A stretch of DNA of 64,000 nucleotides, from positions 1,224,390-1,288,389 of the forward strand of contig NZ_KV917375.1 in assembly GCF_002019665.1 (NCBI RefSeq), written 5' to 3'. The translations under genes were made by a program, and so were the position numbers. Under the pieces are notes generated by a model. That model saw nothing but the letters and a program-made list of their open reading frames with translations, was not told where the DNA came from and did no database searches. Positions 56,693-64,000 of the stretch are shown here, in pieces (the stretch's first letter is position 1; each line of letters starts with the position of its first letter). Source of the DNA: Sutcliffiella halmapala (lineage in GTDB: Bacteria > Bacillota > Bacilli > Bacillales > Bacillaceae_I).

Positions 56693-58381
56693 ATGGAACA
56701 AAAAGTGAATAAGCCTTGGCTGTCACTTTATCCAGAAGAAATACCTCATGAAATCGACTTCGATGAAAGAACGCTACAATCTTATTTGAAAGAAGCGGCA
56801 ATTGAATATCCGAACAAAACGGCTATTCATTTTCTTGGAAAAAAACTGACGTTTCAAGAAGTGTATGATCAAGCTTTAAAACTCGCAAATTACTTAAAAG
56901 ACCTTGGAGTAAAAAAAGGGGATCGTGTAGCAATTATGCTACCAAACTGTCCACAAGCTGTAATAAGCTATTATGCGGTACTATTTTCAGGTGGAATTGT
57001 TGTACAAACAAACCCACTTTATATGGAAAGAGAGCTAGAGTATCAGATTAATGATTCTGGTTCTGAGATTATTATTACGTTAGATATTCTTTATCCGAGA
57101 GTTTCTAAAGTGAAAGCGCTAACAAAATTAAAAGATATTATTGTGACAGGAATAAAAGATTATTTACCATTCCCTAAAAATATGTTTTATCCTTTTGTAC
57201 AAAAAAAGCAGTATGGAATTGTCGTAAAGGTAGAGCATAGTGGCGAAAATCATTTATTTACAGAAATTATTAAGCAGACAGCTGTGAATGAAATAGATGT
57301 AGAAATTGATCCAAAAGAAGATTTGGCATTGTTACAATATACAGGTGGGACAACTGGCTTTCCTAAAGGTGTAATGCTGACTCATATGAACCTAGTTGCC
57401 AACACGTCTATGAGTGTGAAGTGGTTATATAAATGCAAAAAAGGTGAAGAAAAAGTTATCGGTATTTTGCCATTTTTCCATGTTTACGGTATGACTGCAG
57501 TAATGAATTTATCAATAATGCAGGCGTTTGAAATGGTTTTATTGCCGAAGTTTGATCCAGAAATGACATTAAAAGCTATTCAAAAGGAAAAACCGACATT
57601 ATTCCCAGGGGCACCGACCATTTATATTGCATTATTAAATCATCCTGATTTAGCAAAATATGATTTATCATCAGTTGATGCTTGCTTAAGTGGATCAGCG
57701 GCTCTGCCAGTTGAGGTTCAGGAGCAGTTTGAACGGATAACAGGCGGTAAGCTAGTCGAAGGATATGGTCTTTCTGAAACGTCTCCAGTTACACATGCAA
57801 ACTTTTTATGGGACGAAAGAGTGACAGGGAGTATCGGAATCCCATGGCCAAATACTGACTCTAAAATCTTATCGATGGAAACTGGAGAAGAAGCAGAGCT
57901 CAATGAAATTGGGGAAATCATTGTAAAGGGTCCTCAAGTCATGAAAGGTTATTGGAATAGGAAAGAGGATACGGAAGCTACTTTAAAAGATGGCTGGCTC
58001 TTAACTGGTGATTTAGGTTACATGGATGAACGCGGATATTTTTATGTCGTTGACCGTAAGAAAGATATGATTATTGCTGGTGGCTTTAATATTTATCCAC
58101 GTGAAATAGAGGAAGTCCTTTATGAACACGATCAAATTCAAGAAGTTGTCGTCGCGGGGATCCCTGACCCGTATAGGGGAGAAACAGTGAAGGCGTATAT
58201 TGTGACGAAACAAGGAGCTACCATAACGGAAGAGGAATTAGATAAATATGCTCGTAAACATCTAGCTGCGTATAAAGTACCAAGATTATATGAATTTAGA
58301 GATGAACTTCCGAAAACAGCGGTTGGGAAAATTTTAAGAAGAGCGCTAATTGAAGAAGAAAAGCAAAAAATTGCTAAGTAA
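56693..58381 (+). CDS. lcfA: Long-chain fatty acid-CoA ligase
   Basis: Activates fatty acids to acyl-CoA with ATP, 562 residues. AMP-binding motif LLQYTGGTTGFPKGVMLTH, GYGLSETSPV, TGDLGYMDERGYFYVVDRKK and C-terminal PKTAVGKILRRAL (catalytic Lys). GAGGGAGGG before the ATG. First gene of the beta-oxidation cluster; in B. subtilis it is repressed by FadR. Confidence 0.95.
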   Translation: MEQKVNKPWLSLYPEEIPHEIDFDERTLQSYLKEAAIEYPNKTAIHFLGKKLTFQEVYDQALKLANYLKDLGVKKGDRVAIMLPNCPQAVISYYAVLFSGGIVVQTNPLYMERELEYQINDSGSEIIITLDILYPRVSKVKALTKLKDIIVTGIKDYLPFPKNMFYPFVQKKQYGIVVKVEHSGENHLFTEIIKQTAVNEIDVEIDPKEDLALLQYTGGTTGFPKGVMLTHMNLVANTSMSVKWLYKCKKGEEKVIGILPFFHVYGMTAVMNLSIMQAFEMVLLPKFDPEMTLKAIQKEKPTLFPGAPTIYIALLNHPDLAKYDLSSVDACLSGSAALPVEVQEQFERITGGKLVEGYGLSETSPVTHANFLWDERVTGSIGIPWPNTDSKILSMETGEEAELNEIGEIIVKGPQVMKGYWNRKEDTEATLKDGWLLTGDLGYMDERGYFYVVDRKKDMIIAGGFNIYPREIEEVLYEHDQIQEVVVAGIPDPYRGETVKAYIVTKQGATITEEELDKYARKHLAAYKVPRLYEFRDELPKTAVGKILRRALIEEEKQKIAK

Positions 58382-58414
58382 GATGGAGCATAAGGATTAG
58401 CTAGTAACTTTGCC

Positions 58415-58445
58415 GAGATGGTGGAGACATCATCTCTTTCTCATT
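58415..58445 (+). terminator. Hairpin after lcfA
   Basis: GAGATGGTG / CATCATCTC stem with a GAGA loop (one G.T) followed by TTTCTCATTT. A modest terminator which may let some transcription run into fadR. Confidence 0.55.
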
Positions 58446-58491
58446 TAAGGTAAGTATAGTTTTTTACGATTCTATTATGATAAGATAATGA

Positions 58492-58547
58492 TTGACAGTT
58501 CTTTCAGGGTAAAGTATTATGAGGTTATGAATGATTATTCATTCATT
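58492..58547 (+). promoter_or_regulatory. fadR promoter with FadR operator
   Basis: TGAATGATTATTCATTCA (58530-58547) is an exact match, on one strand, to the Bacillus FadR operator TGAATGAMTANTCATTCA. A promoter-like TTGACA (58492-58497) and TATTAT (58517-58522; spacer 19) precede it, so the operator would cover about +1 to +18. Autorepression by FadR, relieved by long-chain acyl-CoA, is the expected logic. Confidence 0.75.
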
Positions 58548-58567
58548 TTACAAAAGGAGAGAACGGG

Positions 58568-59155
58568 TTGAAACAACACAAACCTAAATACAAGCAAATA
58601 ATAGATGCAGCTGTTATAGTTATGGCTGAAAATGGCTATCACCAAGCACAGGTTTCCAAAATTGCGAAACAAGCTGGTGTGGCAGATGGAACGATTTATT
58701 TATATTTTAAAAATAAAGAAGACATACTGATTTCGTTATTTCAAGAAAAAATGGGTCTTTTTATTGAAAAAATTCGTGTTGAAATTGCAGGAAAATCGAC
58801 AGCAAACGAGAAGTTATTAACATTGATAGAAAAACATTTTTCTATGCTTGCTGCTGACCATCATTTAGCGATTGTTACGCAACTAGAATTAAGGCAATCA
58901 AATAAGGAACTTCGCTTAAAAATTAATGAAGTTTTAAAGGGCTATTTACAAGTTGTGGATGAAATTTTAATTGCTGGAATAAACAATGGTGAACTTCGAG
59001 AGGATCTTGATGTCAGGTTAGCAAGACAGATGGTGTTTGGTACAATCGATGAATCCATTACAACATGGGTTATGAATGATCAAAAGTACGACTTAACAAC
59101 GGTAGCACCTCGTCTACATGATTTATTAATCAAAGGTTTTGGAGCTACTCTTTAA
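58568..59155 (+). CDS. fadR: TetR family fatty acid metabolism regulator FadR
   Basis: 195 residues. N-terminal helix-turn-helix (AVIVMAENGYHQAQVSKIAK, GVADGTIYLYFKNKEDIL), C-terminal ligand domain for long-chain acyl-CoA. TTG start 58568 behind AAAGGAG. It represses beta-oxidation genes in Bacillus; this is the Bacillus TetR-type FadR, unrelated to the GntR-type FadR of E. coli. Confidence 0.92.
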   Translation: MKQHKPKYKQIIDAAVIVMAENGYHQAQVSKIAKQAGVADGTIYLYFKNKEDILISLFQEKMGLFIEKIRVEIAGKSTANEKLLTLIEKHFSMLAADHHLAIVTQLELRQSNKELRLKINEVLKGYLQVVDEILIAGINNGELREDLDVRLARQMVFGTIDESITTWVMNDQKYDLTTVAPRLHDLLIKGFGATL

Positions 59156-59322
59156 AGTAGCTCTCTAGCGGTAGATAACGTATACTAGAATGAAATTCTG
59201 ACTGAATGATAGCTTGGGGCTTTTGTGTAAGGGGAGATTGAGCGCTCGCTCGCCAAGTATCAGTGTAGGACCACGCTATTAGAAGTTCTTAGTTTTCTAA
59301 ACATAACGAGGGGGTATGATTG

Positions 59323-60096
59323 GTGGAATTTTTACATTACAATGTGGAAGAACAAATTGCTACAGTTACTATTAGTAAAGCTCCTGCTAATGCGTTATCG
59401 TCTGCAGTTTTGAAAGAGCTTTCAAAACTATTAGATGAACTAGAAAGTAATGAGGAAGTTCGAGTCGTCCTGCTTCATGGGGAAGGGAGATTCTTCTCTG
59501 CAGGTGCTGATATTAAGGAATTTACGACGGTCAAAACCGGTGAAGAGTTTGCACAGTTAGGGAAAGTTGGGCAAGATTTGTTCGAAAGAATGGAAACATA
59601 CCCTAAACCAATAATTGCAGCTATTCATGGTGCCGCACTTGGCGGAGGCTTAGAGCTTGCAATGGGCTGCCACATTCGCCTTGTGACGAAAACGGCAAAG
59701 CTTGGTTTACCTGAGCTTCAGTTAGGTCTAATTCCTGGTTTCGCTGGAACACAACGATTACCTAGATTAGTAGGTTCTGCGAAAGCATTTGAAATGTTAT
59801 TTACAAGTGATCCTTTAACTGGGGAAGAAGCGGTACAATGGGGCCTTGCTAATAAAGCTTTTGAAGAAGAGAATTTGATGGAAGAAGCCTTAAAAATGGC
59901 AAAGAAAATTGCTAAAAAAGGTCCAGTTTCCGTAGCATCTGTTATCGAATTATCACGATATACGAAATCCCAAGAATTTTACAATGGGGTCGAGAAAGAA
60001 GCAGAGCTATTTGGGAAGGTATTCTCATCTGAAGATGGAAAAGAAGGTATTCAAGCGTTTATAGAAAAAAGAGCTCCCGAATTTAAAGGGAAGTAA
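59323..60096 (+). CDS. fadB: Enoyl-CoA hydratase
   Basis: Hydrates trans-2-enoyl-CoA in beta-oxidation, 257 residues if GTG 59323 is used (TTG 59320 is equally possible; GAGGGGGT lies just upstream). Crotonase motifs GEGRFFSAGADIKEF and AIHGAALGGGLELAMGCH form the oxyanion hole, and LGLPELQLGLIPGFAGTQRL contains the catalytic Glu region. Follows fadR as in B. subtilis. Confidence 0.93.
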   Translation: MEFLHYNVEEQIATVTISKAPANALSSAVLKELSKLLDELESNEEVRVVLLHGEGRFFSAGADIKEFTTVKTGEEFAQLGKVGQDLFERMETYPKPIIAAIHGAALGGGLELAMGCHIRLVTKTAKLGLPELQLGLIPGFAGTQRLPRLVGSAKAFEMLFTSDPLTGEEAVQWGLANKAFEEENLMEEALKMAKKIAKKGPVSVASVIELSRYTKSQEFYNGVEKEAELFGKVFSSEDGKEGIQAFIEKRAPEFKGK

Positions 60097-60161
60097 TTTT
60101 TTTTATATATAAAAAACAGAATATTACCAATAAAACTAATGTTTAAACAGGAGGTACAGGG

Positions 60162-60935
60162 ATGAATATTTATGTACTACTAAAAAGAACGTTTGATACA
60201 GAAGAGAGACTTACCGTGTCAAATGGTGGGATAAATGAAGAAGGTGCTGAATTTATCATCAATCCTTATGATGAGTATGCAGTAGAAGAGGCAATTCAAT
60301 TAAAAGAAGCGCATGGTGGAGAAATTACAGTTGTTACAGTGGGCTCTGAAGAAGCAGAAAAAGAGTTACGTACCGCTTTAGCGATGGGTGCTGATAAAGC
60401 TGTATTGATCAATACTGAAGATGATATTGAAAATGGTGACCAATTTACAACAGCGAAAATTTTAGCAGAATACTTAAAAGATAAAGATGCAGATATAATC
60501 TTAGGTGGAAACGTTGCAATTGACGGTGGCTCTGGTCAAGTAGGTCCTCGCGTGGCAGAGTTGCTTAATATTCCTTATGTTACGACGATTACGAAGCTGA
60601 CTATTGAAGGGGAAAAAGCGACGATTGTTCGTGATGTAGAAGGAGATTCAGAAGTAATTGAAACTTCTCTTCCATTATTAGTAACTGCTCAGCAAGGCTT
60701 AAATGAACCGCGTTACCCATCTTTACCAGGGATCATGAAGGCGAAGAAAAAACCTTTAGAGGAATTGGAATTAGACGATTTAGATTTAGAGGAAGACGAT
60801 GTAGAGGCAAAAACAAAAACACTTGAAATTTATTTGCCACCGAAAAAAGAAGCAGGAAGAGTCCTGCAAGGCGACCTAGATCAACAAGTGAAGGAATTAG
60901 TAGCTGCATTAAGAAACGAAGCAAAAGTAATCTAA
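60162..60935 (+). CDS. etfB: Electron transfer flavoprotein subunit beta
   Basis: 257 residues. Takes electrons from acyl-CoA dehydrogenases, binds AMP. Seen: INPYDEYAVEEAIQLKEAHGGEITVV and GNVAIDGGSGQVGPRVAELL with the conserved glycine-rich segment. AGGAGG 6-8 bp before ATG. 43 bp before etfA. Confidence 0.95.
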   Translation: MNIYVLLKRTFDTEERLTVSNGGINEEGAEFIINPYDEYAVEEAIQLKEAHGGEITVVTVGSEEAEKELRTALAMGADKAVLINTEDDIENGDQFTTAKILAEYLKDKDADIILGGNVAIDGGSGQVGPRVAELLNIPYVTTITKLTIEGEKATIVRDVEGDSEVIETSLPLLVTAQQGLNEPRYPSLPGIMKAKKKPLEELELDDLDLEEDDVEAKTKTLEIYLPPKKEAGRVLQGDLDQQVKELVAALRNEAKVI

Positions 60936-60978
60936 CATAAAAATAGATACGTAGATACATGGACAGGAGGAGACAAAC

Positions 60979-61956
60979 ATGGCAAGAAAAGTTTTAACTT
61001 TAGCAGAAGTACGTGATTCAGCATTACGTAATGTATCCTATGAAGCGATTGCAGCAGGGAAAATCGTAGCAGAGGGTGGAGAAGTTGTTTCCGTACTAGT
61101 AGGGGAAAATGTAGGAACGCTAGCTCAAGAACTTATTGCATACGGTGCAGATCGAGTTATTACTGTAGAACACGCTAATTTGAAAACGTATACATCTGAT
61201 GGATACGCTCAAGCTTTATTGGCTGCTGTAGAAGCAGAACAGCCAGAAGGTTTAATTTTAGGCCACACAGCCTTAGGGAAGGACTTATCTCCTAAGCTTG
61301 CAAGTAAATTGAATTCTGGATTAGTTTCAGATGCAACAGAAGTAGAAGAAGTAGGTGGAAATTTAGTTTTCACACGACCAATCTATTCTGGTAAAGCGTT
61401 TGAAAAGAAAATCGTAACAGATGGCATAATCTTTGCTACAATTCGTCCGAATAATATTGCCTCTCTGGATAAAGATGATGCGAGAACAGGTGAAGTCTCT
61501 TCACTTGATGTAGATGTAAAAGACTTACGTACTATTATTAAAGAAGTTGTACGTAAAGCAACTGATGGAGTAGACCTTTCAGAAGCCAAGGTTGTAATTG
61601 CAGGGGGCCGTGGTGTGAAGAGCACTGAAGGCTTCGAACCATTAAAAGAGTTAGCGGATGTATTAGGTGCAGCTGTTGGGGCTTCTCGTGGTGCATGCGA
61701 CGCAGACTATTGCGATTACTCACTTCAAATCGGTCAAACAGGTAAGGTTATTACACCGGACTTGTATATCGCTTGCGGTATCTCAGGGGCTATTCAACAT
61801 TTAGCTGGTATGTCCAACTCTAAAGTAATTGTTGCCATTAACAAGGATCCAGAAGCAAACATTTTCAAGGTTGCAGACTATGGAATAGTTGGTGACTTGT
61901 TTGAAGTCGTGCCAATGTTAACAGAAGAGTTTAAAAAACTTTTAGTGACGAACTAA
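60979..61956 (+). CDS. etfA: Electron transfer flavoprotein subunit alpha
   Basis: 325 residues. Binds FAD: GGRGVKSTEGFEPLKELADV, GASRGACDADYCDYSLQIGQ, and GISGAIQHLAGMSNSKVIVAIN. Partner of EtfB, passing electrons to the quinone pool. GACAGGAGG before the ATG. Last gene of the fatty-acid cluster. Confidence 0.96.
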   Translation: MARKVLTLAEVRDSALRNVSYEAIAAGKIVAEGGEVVSVLVGENVGTLAQELIAYGADRVITVEHANLKTYTSDGYAQALLAAVEAEQPEGLILGHTALGKDLSPKLASKLNSGLVSDATEVEEVGGNLVFTRPIYSGKAFEKKIVTDGIIFATIRPNNIASLDKDDARTGEVSSLDVDVKDLRTIIKEVVRKATDGVDLSEAKVVIAGGRGVKSTEGFEPLKELADVLGAAVGASRGACDADYCDYSLQIGQTGKVITPDLYIACGISGAIQHLAGMSNSKVIVAINKDPEANIFKVADYGIVGDLFEVVPMLTEEFKKLLVTN

Positions 61957-61969
61957 TTGTACAAAATTC

Positions 61970-62015
61970 AGGCACCAGCTAAGCGCTTATGATGACGCTT
62001 AGCTGGTGCCTTTTT
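61970..62015 (+). terminator. etfA terminator
   Basis: AGGCACCAGCTAAGCG and its perfect complement around a 10-nt loop, then T5. Confidence 0.95.
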
Positions 62016-62029
62016 CGAAATTATATCTT

Positions 62030-62328
62030 TTCGGAATTAGGTAAATTGTATGAATCTAAAACATCTATTACTGTTACTGGTCAGCTAATGATTCGGCGCG
62101 ATGCAATTACTATGACACCAAATGGAACGTTTGAAGGTATAGTTAAATACATTGCTTTTGAAGGGGAATATAAACAAGGAACCTTAAGGTTAGGTAAACA
62201 AGCCATAGCTTGCTTTACAGCAAATCCTGATTTCAAGTTCCGAAGCGATGGAGAAAGTAAGATTTAATATAAGTGGATATTGTTTCCTACCTGATGCTCA
62301 TGAAGAAGTTAAAGAAATCGCAAATTAA
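62030..62328 (+). pseudogene. Remnant of an ABC-transporter ATP-binding protein (TOBE-like C-terminus)
   Basis: Between etfA and trxA a coding-like stretch starts without a proper start and reads IRRDAITMTPNGTFEGIVKY, IAFEGEYKQGTLRLG, FTANPDFKFRSDGE, then stops at 62265; in the +1 frame it continues VRFNISGYCFLPDAHEEVKE to a stop at 62326. One extra A in the run at about 62253-62255 would explain the break. The pattern looks like the TOBE domain ending of an iron or sulfate-type ABC ATPase. There is no ATPase part upstream, so it is a fragment. Family assignment is a guess by pattern. Confidence 0.45.
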
Positions 62329-62475
62329 TTTTTCAAAATAGGCAAAGCTAGAGTGAAGCATATAATTAGCGTCAGAAAATAGGAAATGCTATACTTAGCT
62401 GTAATAAAACTCTGGAAGATTTTCCATCTAACAGAGAATCAATTATCTGAGTTAAAAGGCTTAGGAGGAATTTAA

Positions 62476-62790
62476 ATGGCTATTTCAAATGTAACAGATC
62501 AGAATTTCACACAAGAAACAAACGAAGGACTAGTATTAGCAGATTTCTGGGCACCTTGGTGTGGACCTTGTAAAATGATTGCTCCAGTTCTTGAAGAATT
62601 AGATCAAGACATGGGCGACAAAGTGAAAATCGTGAAAGTAGATGTAGACGAAAACCAAGAAACAGCAGGGAAATTCGGCGTTATGAGTATCCCAACGTTA
62701 CTAGTTATTAAAAACGGAGAAGTTGTCGACAAAGCAGTTGGCTACCAACCAAAAGAAGCATTAGCAGAACTACTAAACAAGCACGCATAA
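62476..62790 (+). CDS. trxA: Thioredoxin
   Basis: General disulfide reductase, 104 residues, with active site [10 protein letters not shown] (Cys-Gly-Pro-Cys) and the cis-Pro in SIPTLLV. AGGAGG before the ATG. Located before uvrC, as in B. subtilis. Confidence 0.97.
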   Translation: MAISNVTDQNFTQETNEGLVLADFWAPWCGPCKMIAPVLEELDQDMGDKVKIVKVDVDENQETAGKFGVMSIPTLLVIKNGEVVDKAVGYQPKEALAELLNKHA

Positions 62791-62799
62791 GCATACCTA

Positions 62800-62830
62800 A
62801 AAAGCCTAGTGATCATCACTGGGCTTTTTT
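62800..62830 (+). terminator. trxA terminator
   Basis: AAAGCCTAGTGA / TCACTGGGCTTT with a 3-nt loop and T-tail (one G.T). Confidence 0.9.
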
Positions 62831-62835
62831 ATGTT

Positions 62836-63017
62836 GGTTCTGTTAAAGTACAGTGTTAATTTTTAGGTATTTAGCTGTTGATTGGAGCAATAGGCGAAGA
62901 CTCCTGCGGGAGATAGCGTTTTGTGGAGACCCCGCAGGCATGCCGAGGAGGCTCCACAAGCGCCCTCTGGATAAGCGAAGCCTAGTGCGGAAATCAACAG
63001 CGGTGCTTAACAGAGTC
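62836..63017 (+). repeat. Dispersed ~180-bp structured repeat, full copy 2
   Basis: Same orientation and internal layout as the copy at 2800-2979, with outer ends TTCTGTTAAA / CTTAACAGAG. It sits directly after the trxA terminator and about 80 bp before uvrC. Both full copies retain the long internal stems. Confidence 0.88.
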
Positions 63018-63095
63018 TTTATGTTAAAAATGGTACAATCACCATGAGATAGGTATAATAAAAGAGAAGAAATCTTAGGTTGGGGTGAAGGTGAA

Positions 63096-64000
63096 TTGGA
63101 AAAATCATTAAAGGAAAAATTAGCGATATTGCCTGACCAACCAGGATGCTATCTGATGAAAGATAGACAAGGGACAATCATCTATGTCGGAAAGGCAAAA
63201 GTATTAAAAAATCGTGTCCGATCATATTTTACAGGGAGTCACGATGGAAAAACACTCCGTTTAGTAAATGAAATCGTTGATTTTGAATATATTGTTACCT
63301 CGTCTAATATCGAGGCATTAATTCTTGAATTGAATTTAATAAAAAAGCACAATCCTAAATATAATATCATGCTAAAGGATGACAAACGCTACCCCTTCAT
63401 TAAAATAACAGCAGAACGTCATCCCCGTTTACTTATCACAAGAAAAGTAGCAAAGGATAAAGGGAAGTACTTTGGGCCATATCCAAATGTACAAGCAGCA
63501 AATGAAACAAAGAAATTACTAGATCGAATATACCCTTTACGAAAATGTATGACATTGCCTGACCGTGTTTGTTTATATTTCGATTTAGGTCAGTGCTTAG
63601 CACCATGTGTAGAGCAAGTCTCTGAAGACACGAACAAAGAGATGGTTGATGGGATAGTTCGATTTCTAAATGGTGGATATAAAGAGGTAAAAGAAGAGTT
63701 GTCTGGTAAAATGCATAAGGCTGCAGAAAACCTTGAATTTGAAAGAGCAAAAGAGTTTCGAGATCAGATAATAAATATAGAGACTACGATGGAAAAGCAA
63801 AAGATGGAAATGAACGATTTTGTGGATCGTGATGTGTTTGGTTATGCCTTTGATAAAGGTTGGATGTGTGTGCAAGTATTTTTCATCCGTCAAGGGAAAC
63901 TAATTGAGCGTGATGTATCGTTATTTCCCATCTATAATGAGCCAGAAGAAGATTTTTTGACTTATCTTGGCCAATTTTACTCGAAGCAAAATCATTTTAT
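63096..64000 (+). CDS. uvrC: Excinuclease ABC subunit C (3' end outside window)
   Basis: First ~301 residues of UvrC, which with UvrAB makes the dual incision in nucleotide-excision repair. TTG start 63096 (GGGGTG 8 bp upstream). N-terminal GIY-YIG nuclease: [56 protein letters not shown]; then the UVR-motif region ([16 protein letters not shown]). The C-terminal nuclease and HhH domains are beyond the edge. Confidence 0.95.
   Translation, partial: MEKSLKEKLAILPDQPGCYLMKDRQGTIIYVGKAKVLKNRVRSYFTGSHDGKTLRLVNEIVDFEYIVTSSNIEALILELNLIKKHNPKYNIMLKDDKRYPFIKITAERHPRLLITRKVAKDKGKYFGPYPNVQAANETKKLLDRIYPLRKCMTLPDRVCLYFDLGQCLAPCVEQVSEDTNKEMVDGIVRFLNGGYKEVKEELSGKMHKAAENLEFERAKEFRDQIINIETTMEKQKMEMNDFVDRDVFGYAFDKGWMCVQVFFIRQGKLIERDVSLFPIYNEPEEDFLTYLGQFYSKQNHF

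Noticed and set aside
59161-59319. Second FadR site between fadR and fadB
   Set aside because: Only half-sites (GAATGA, TGAATGAT) occur; the symmetric operator is absent.
62853-63047. 64-residue plus-strand ORF before uvrC
   Set aside because: Another phantom frame of the repeat element.

Overview
The window is a low-GC Firmicute chromosome segment, almost certainly from a spore-forming member of the Bacillaceae (Bacillus sensu lato). The evidence is the gene order (dnaE-malic enzyme-accDA-pfkA-pyk ... citZ-icd-mdh-phoPR-polA-mutM-ytaF-coaE-gapB-speD-nrdR-dnaB-ytxC-thrS-infC-rpmI-rplT-ysdA ... pheST-rnhC-zapA-cvpA-polX-mutS2-lcfA-fadR-fadB-etfBA-trxA-uvrC), strong GGAGG-type ribosome binding sites, frequent TTG/GTG starts, T-box leaders, and sporulation genes (ytvI, ytaF, ytxC, sspI). 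I do not name a species. Most of it is conserved Bacillus core genome.  Layout. 1-10.3 kb: end of dnaE, NAD-malic enzyme with a GntR regulator, acetyl-CoA carboxylase carboxyltransferase (accDA), then phosphofructokinase and pyruvate kinase. 10.4-13.9 kb: membrane and exported proteins (FxsA, a DUF1002 protein, YtvI, YtwI). 14.3-18.5 kb: citrate synthase, isocitrate dehydrogenase, malate dehydrogenase and a MaoC-like hydratase. 18.7-23.5 kb: phoPR and an HflK/HflC pair. 23.6-28.4 kb: polA, mutM, ytaF, coaE. 28.5-33.9 kb: gapB, speD, nrdR, dnaB, ytxC. 33.9-37.6 kb: T-box-controlled thrS and the infC-rpmI-rplT operon behind an L20-type leader. 37.66-39.55 kb: a group IIC intron just behind the rplT terminator. 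39.6-44.5 kb: ysdA, a VTT-domain protein, ysdB, a dUTPase, an M42 peptidase, a 21-bp/103-bp nested repeat array, a NERD protein and sspI. 44.6-49.3 kb: an rRNA methyltransferase and T-box-controlled pheST. 49.28-49.73 kb: a probable type I toxin-antitoxin locus. 49.7-56.4 kb: rnhC, zapA, cvpA, polX, mutS2, yshE and a tiny membrane ORF. 56.6-62 kb: the fatty-acid oxidation cluster lcfA-fadR-fadB-etfBA. 62-64 kb: an ABC-transporter gene remnant, trxA, and the start of uvrC.  How it works together: the core is central carbon flux (glycolysis, TCA, malic enzyme, gluconeogenic GapB) joined to fatty-acid synthesis (accDA) and degradation (lcfA/fadB/etf). Several control signals can be read directly: CcpA-type cre sites, a pair of CcpN-type boxes on gapB, a FadR operator at fadR, T-boxes on thrS and pheS, and an L20 leader with an AUU start for infC.  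Points standing out from the conserved background: (1) an unlisted 31-codon hydrophobic ORF with a convergent antisense RNA (49.4-49.7 kb); (2) absence of the helicase-loader gene dnaI from its usual place after dnaB, where a terminator now stands; (3) the intact group IIC intron; (4) a higher-order tandem repeat with an exact 103-bp register; (5) a speD leader with complementarity to its own Shine-Dalgarno; (6) a family of about 180-bp dispersed repeats with full, partial, composite and minimal palindromic copies.
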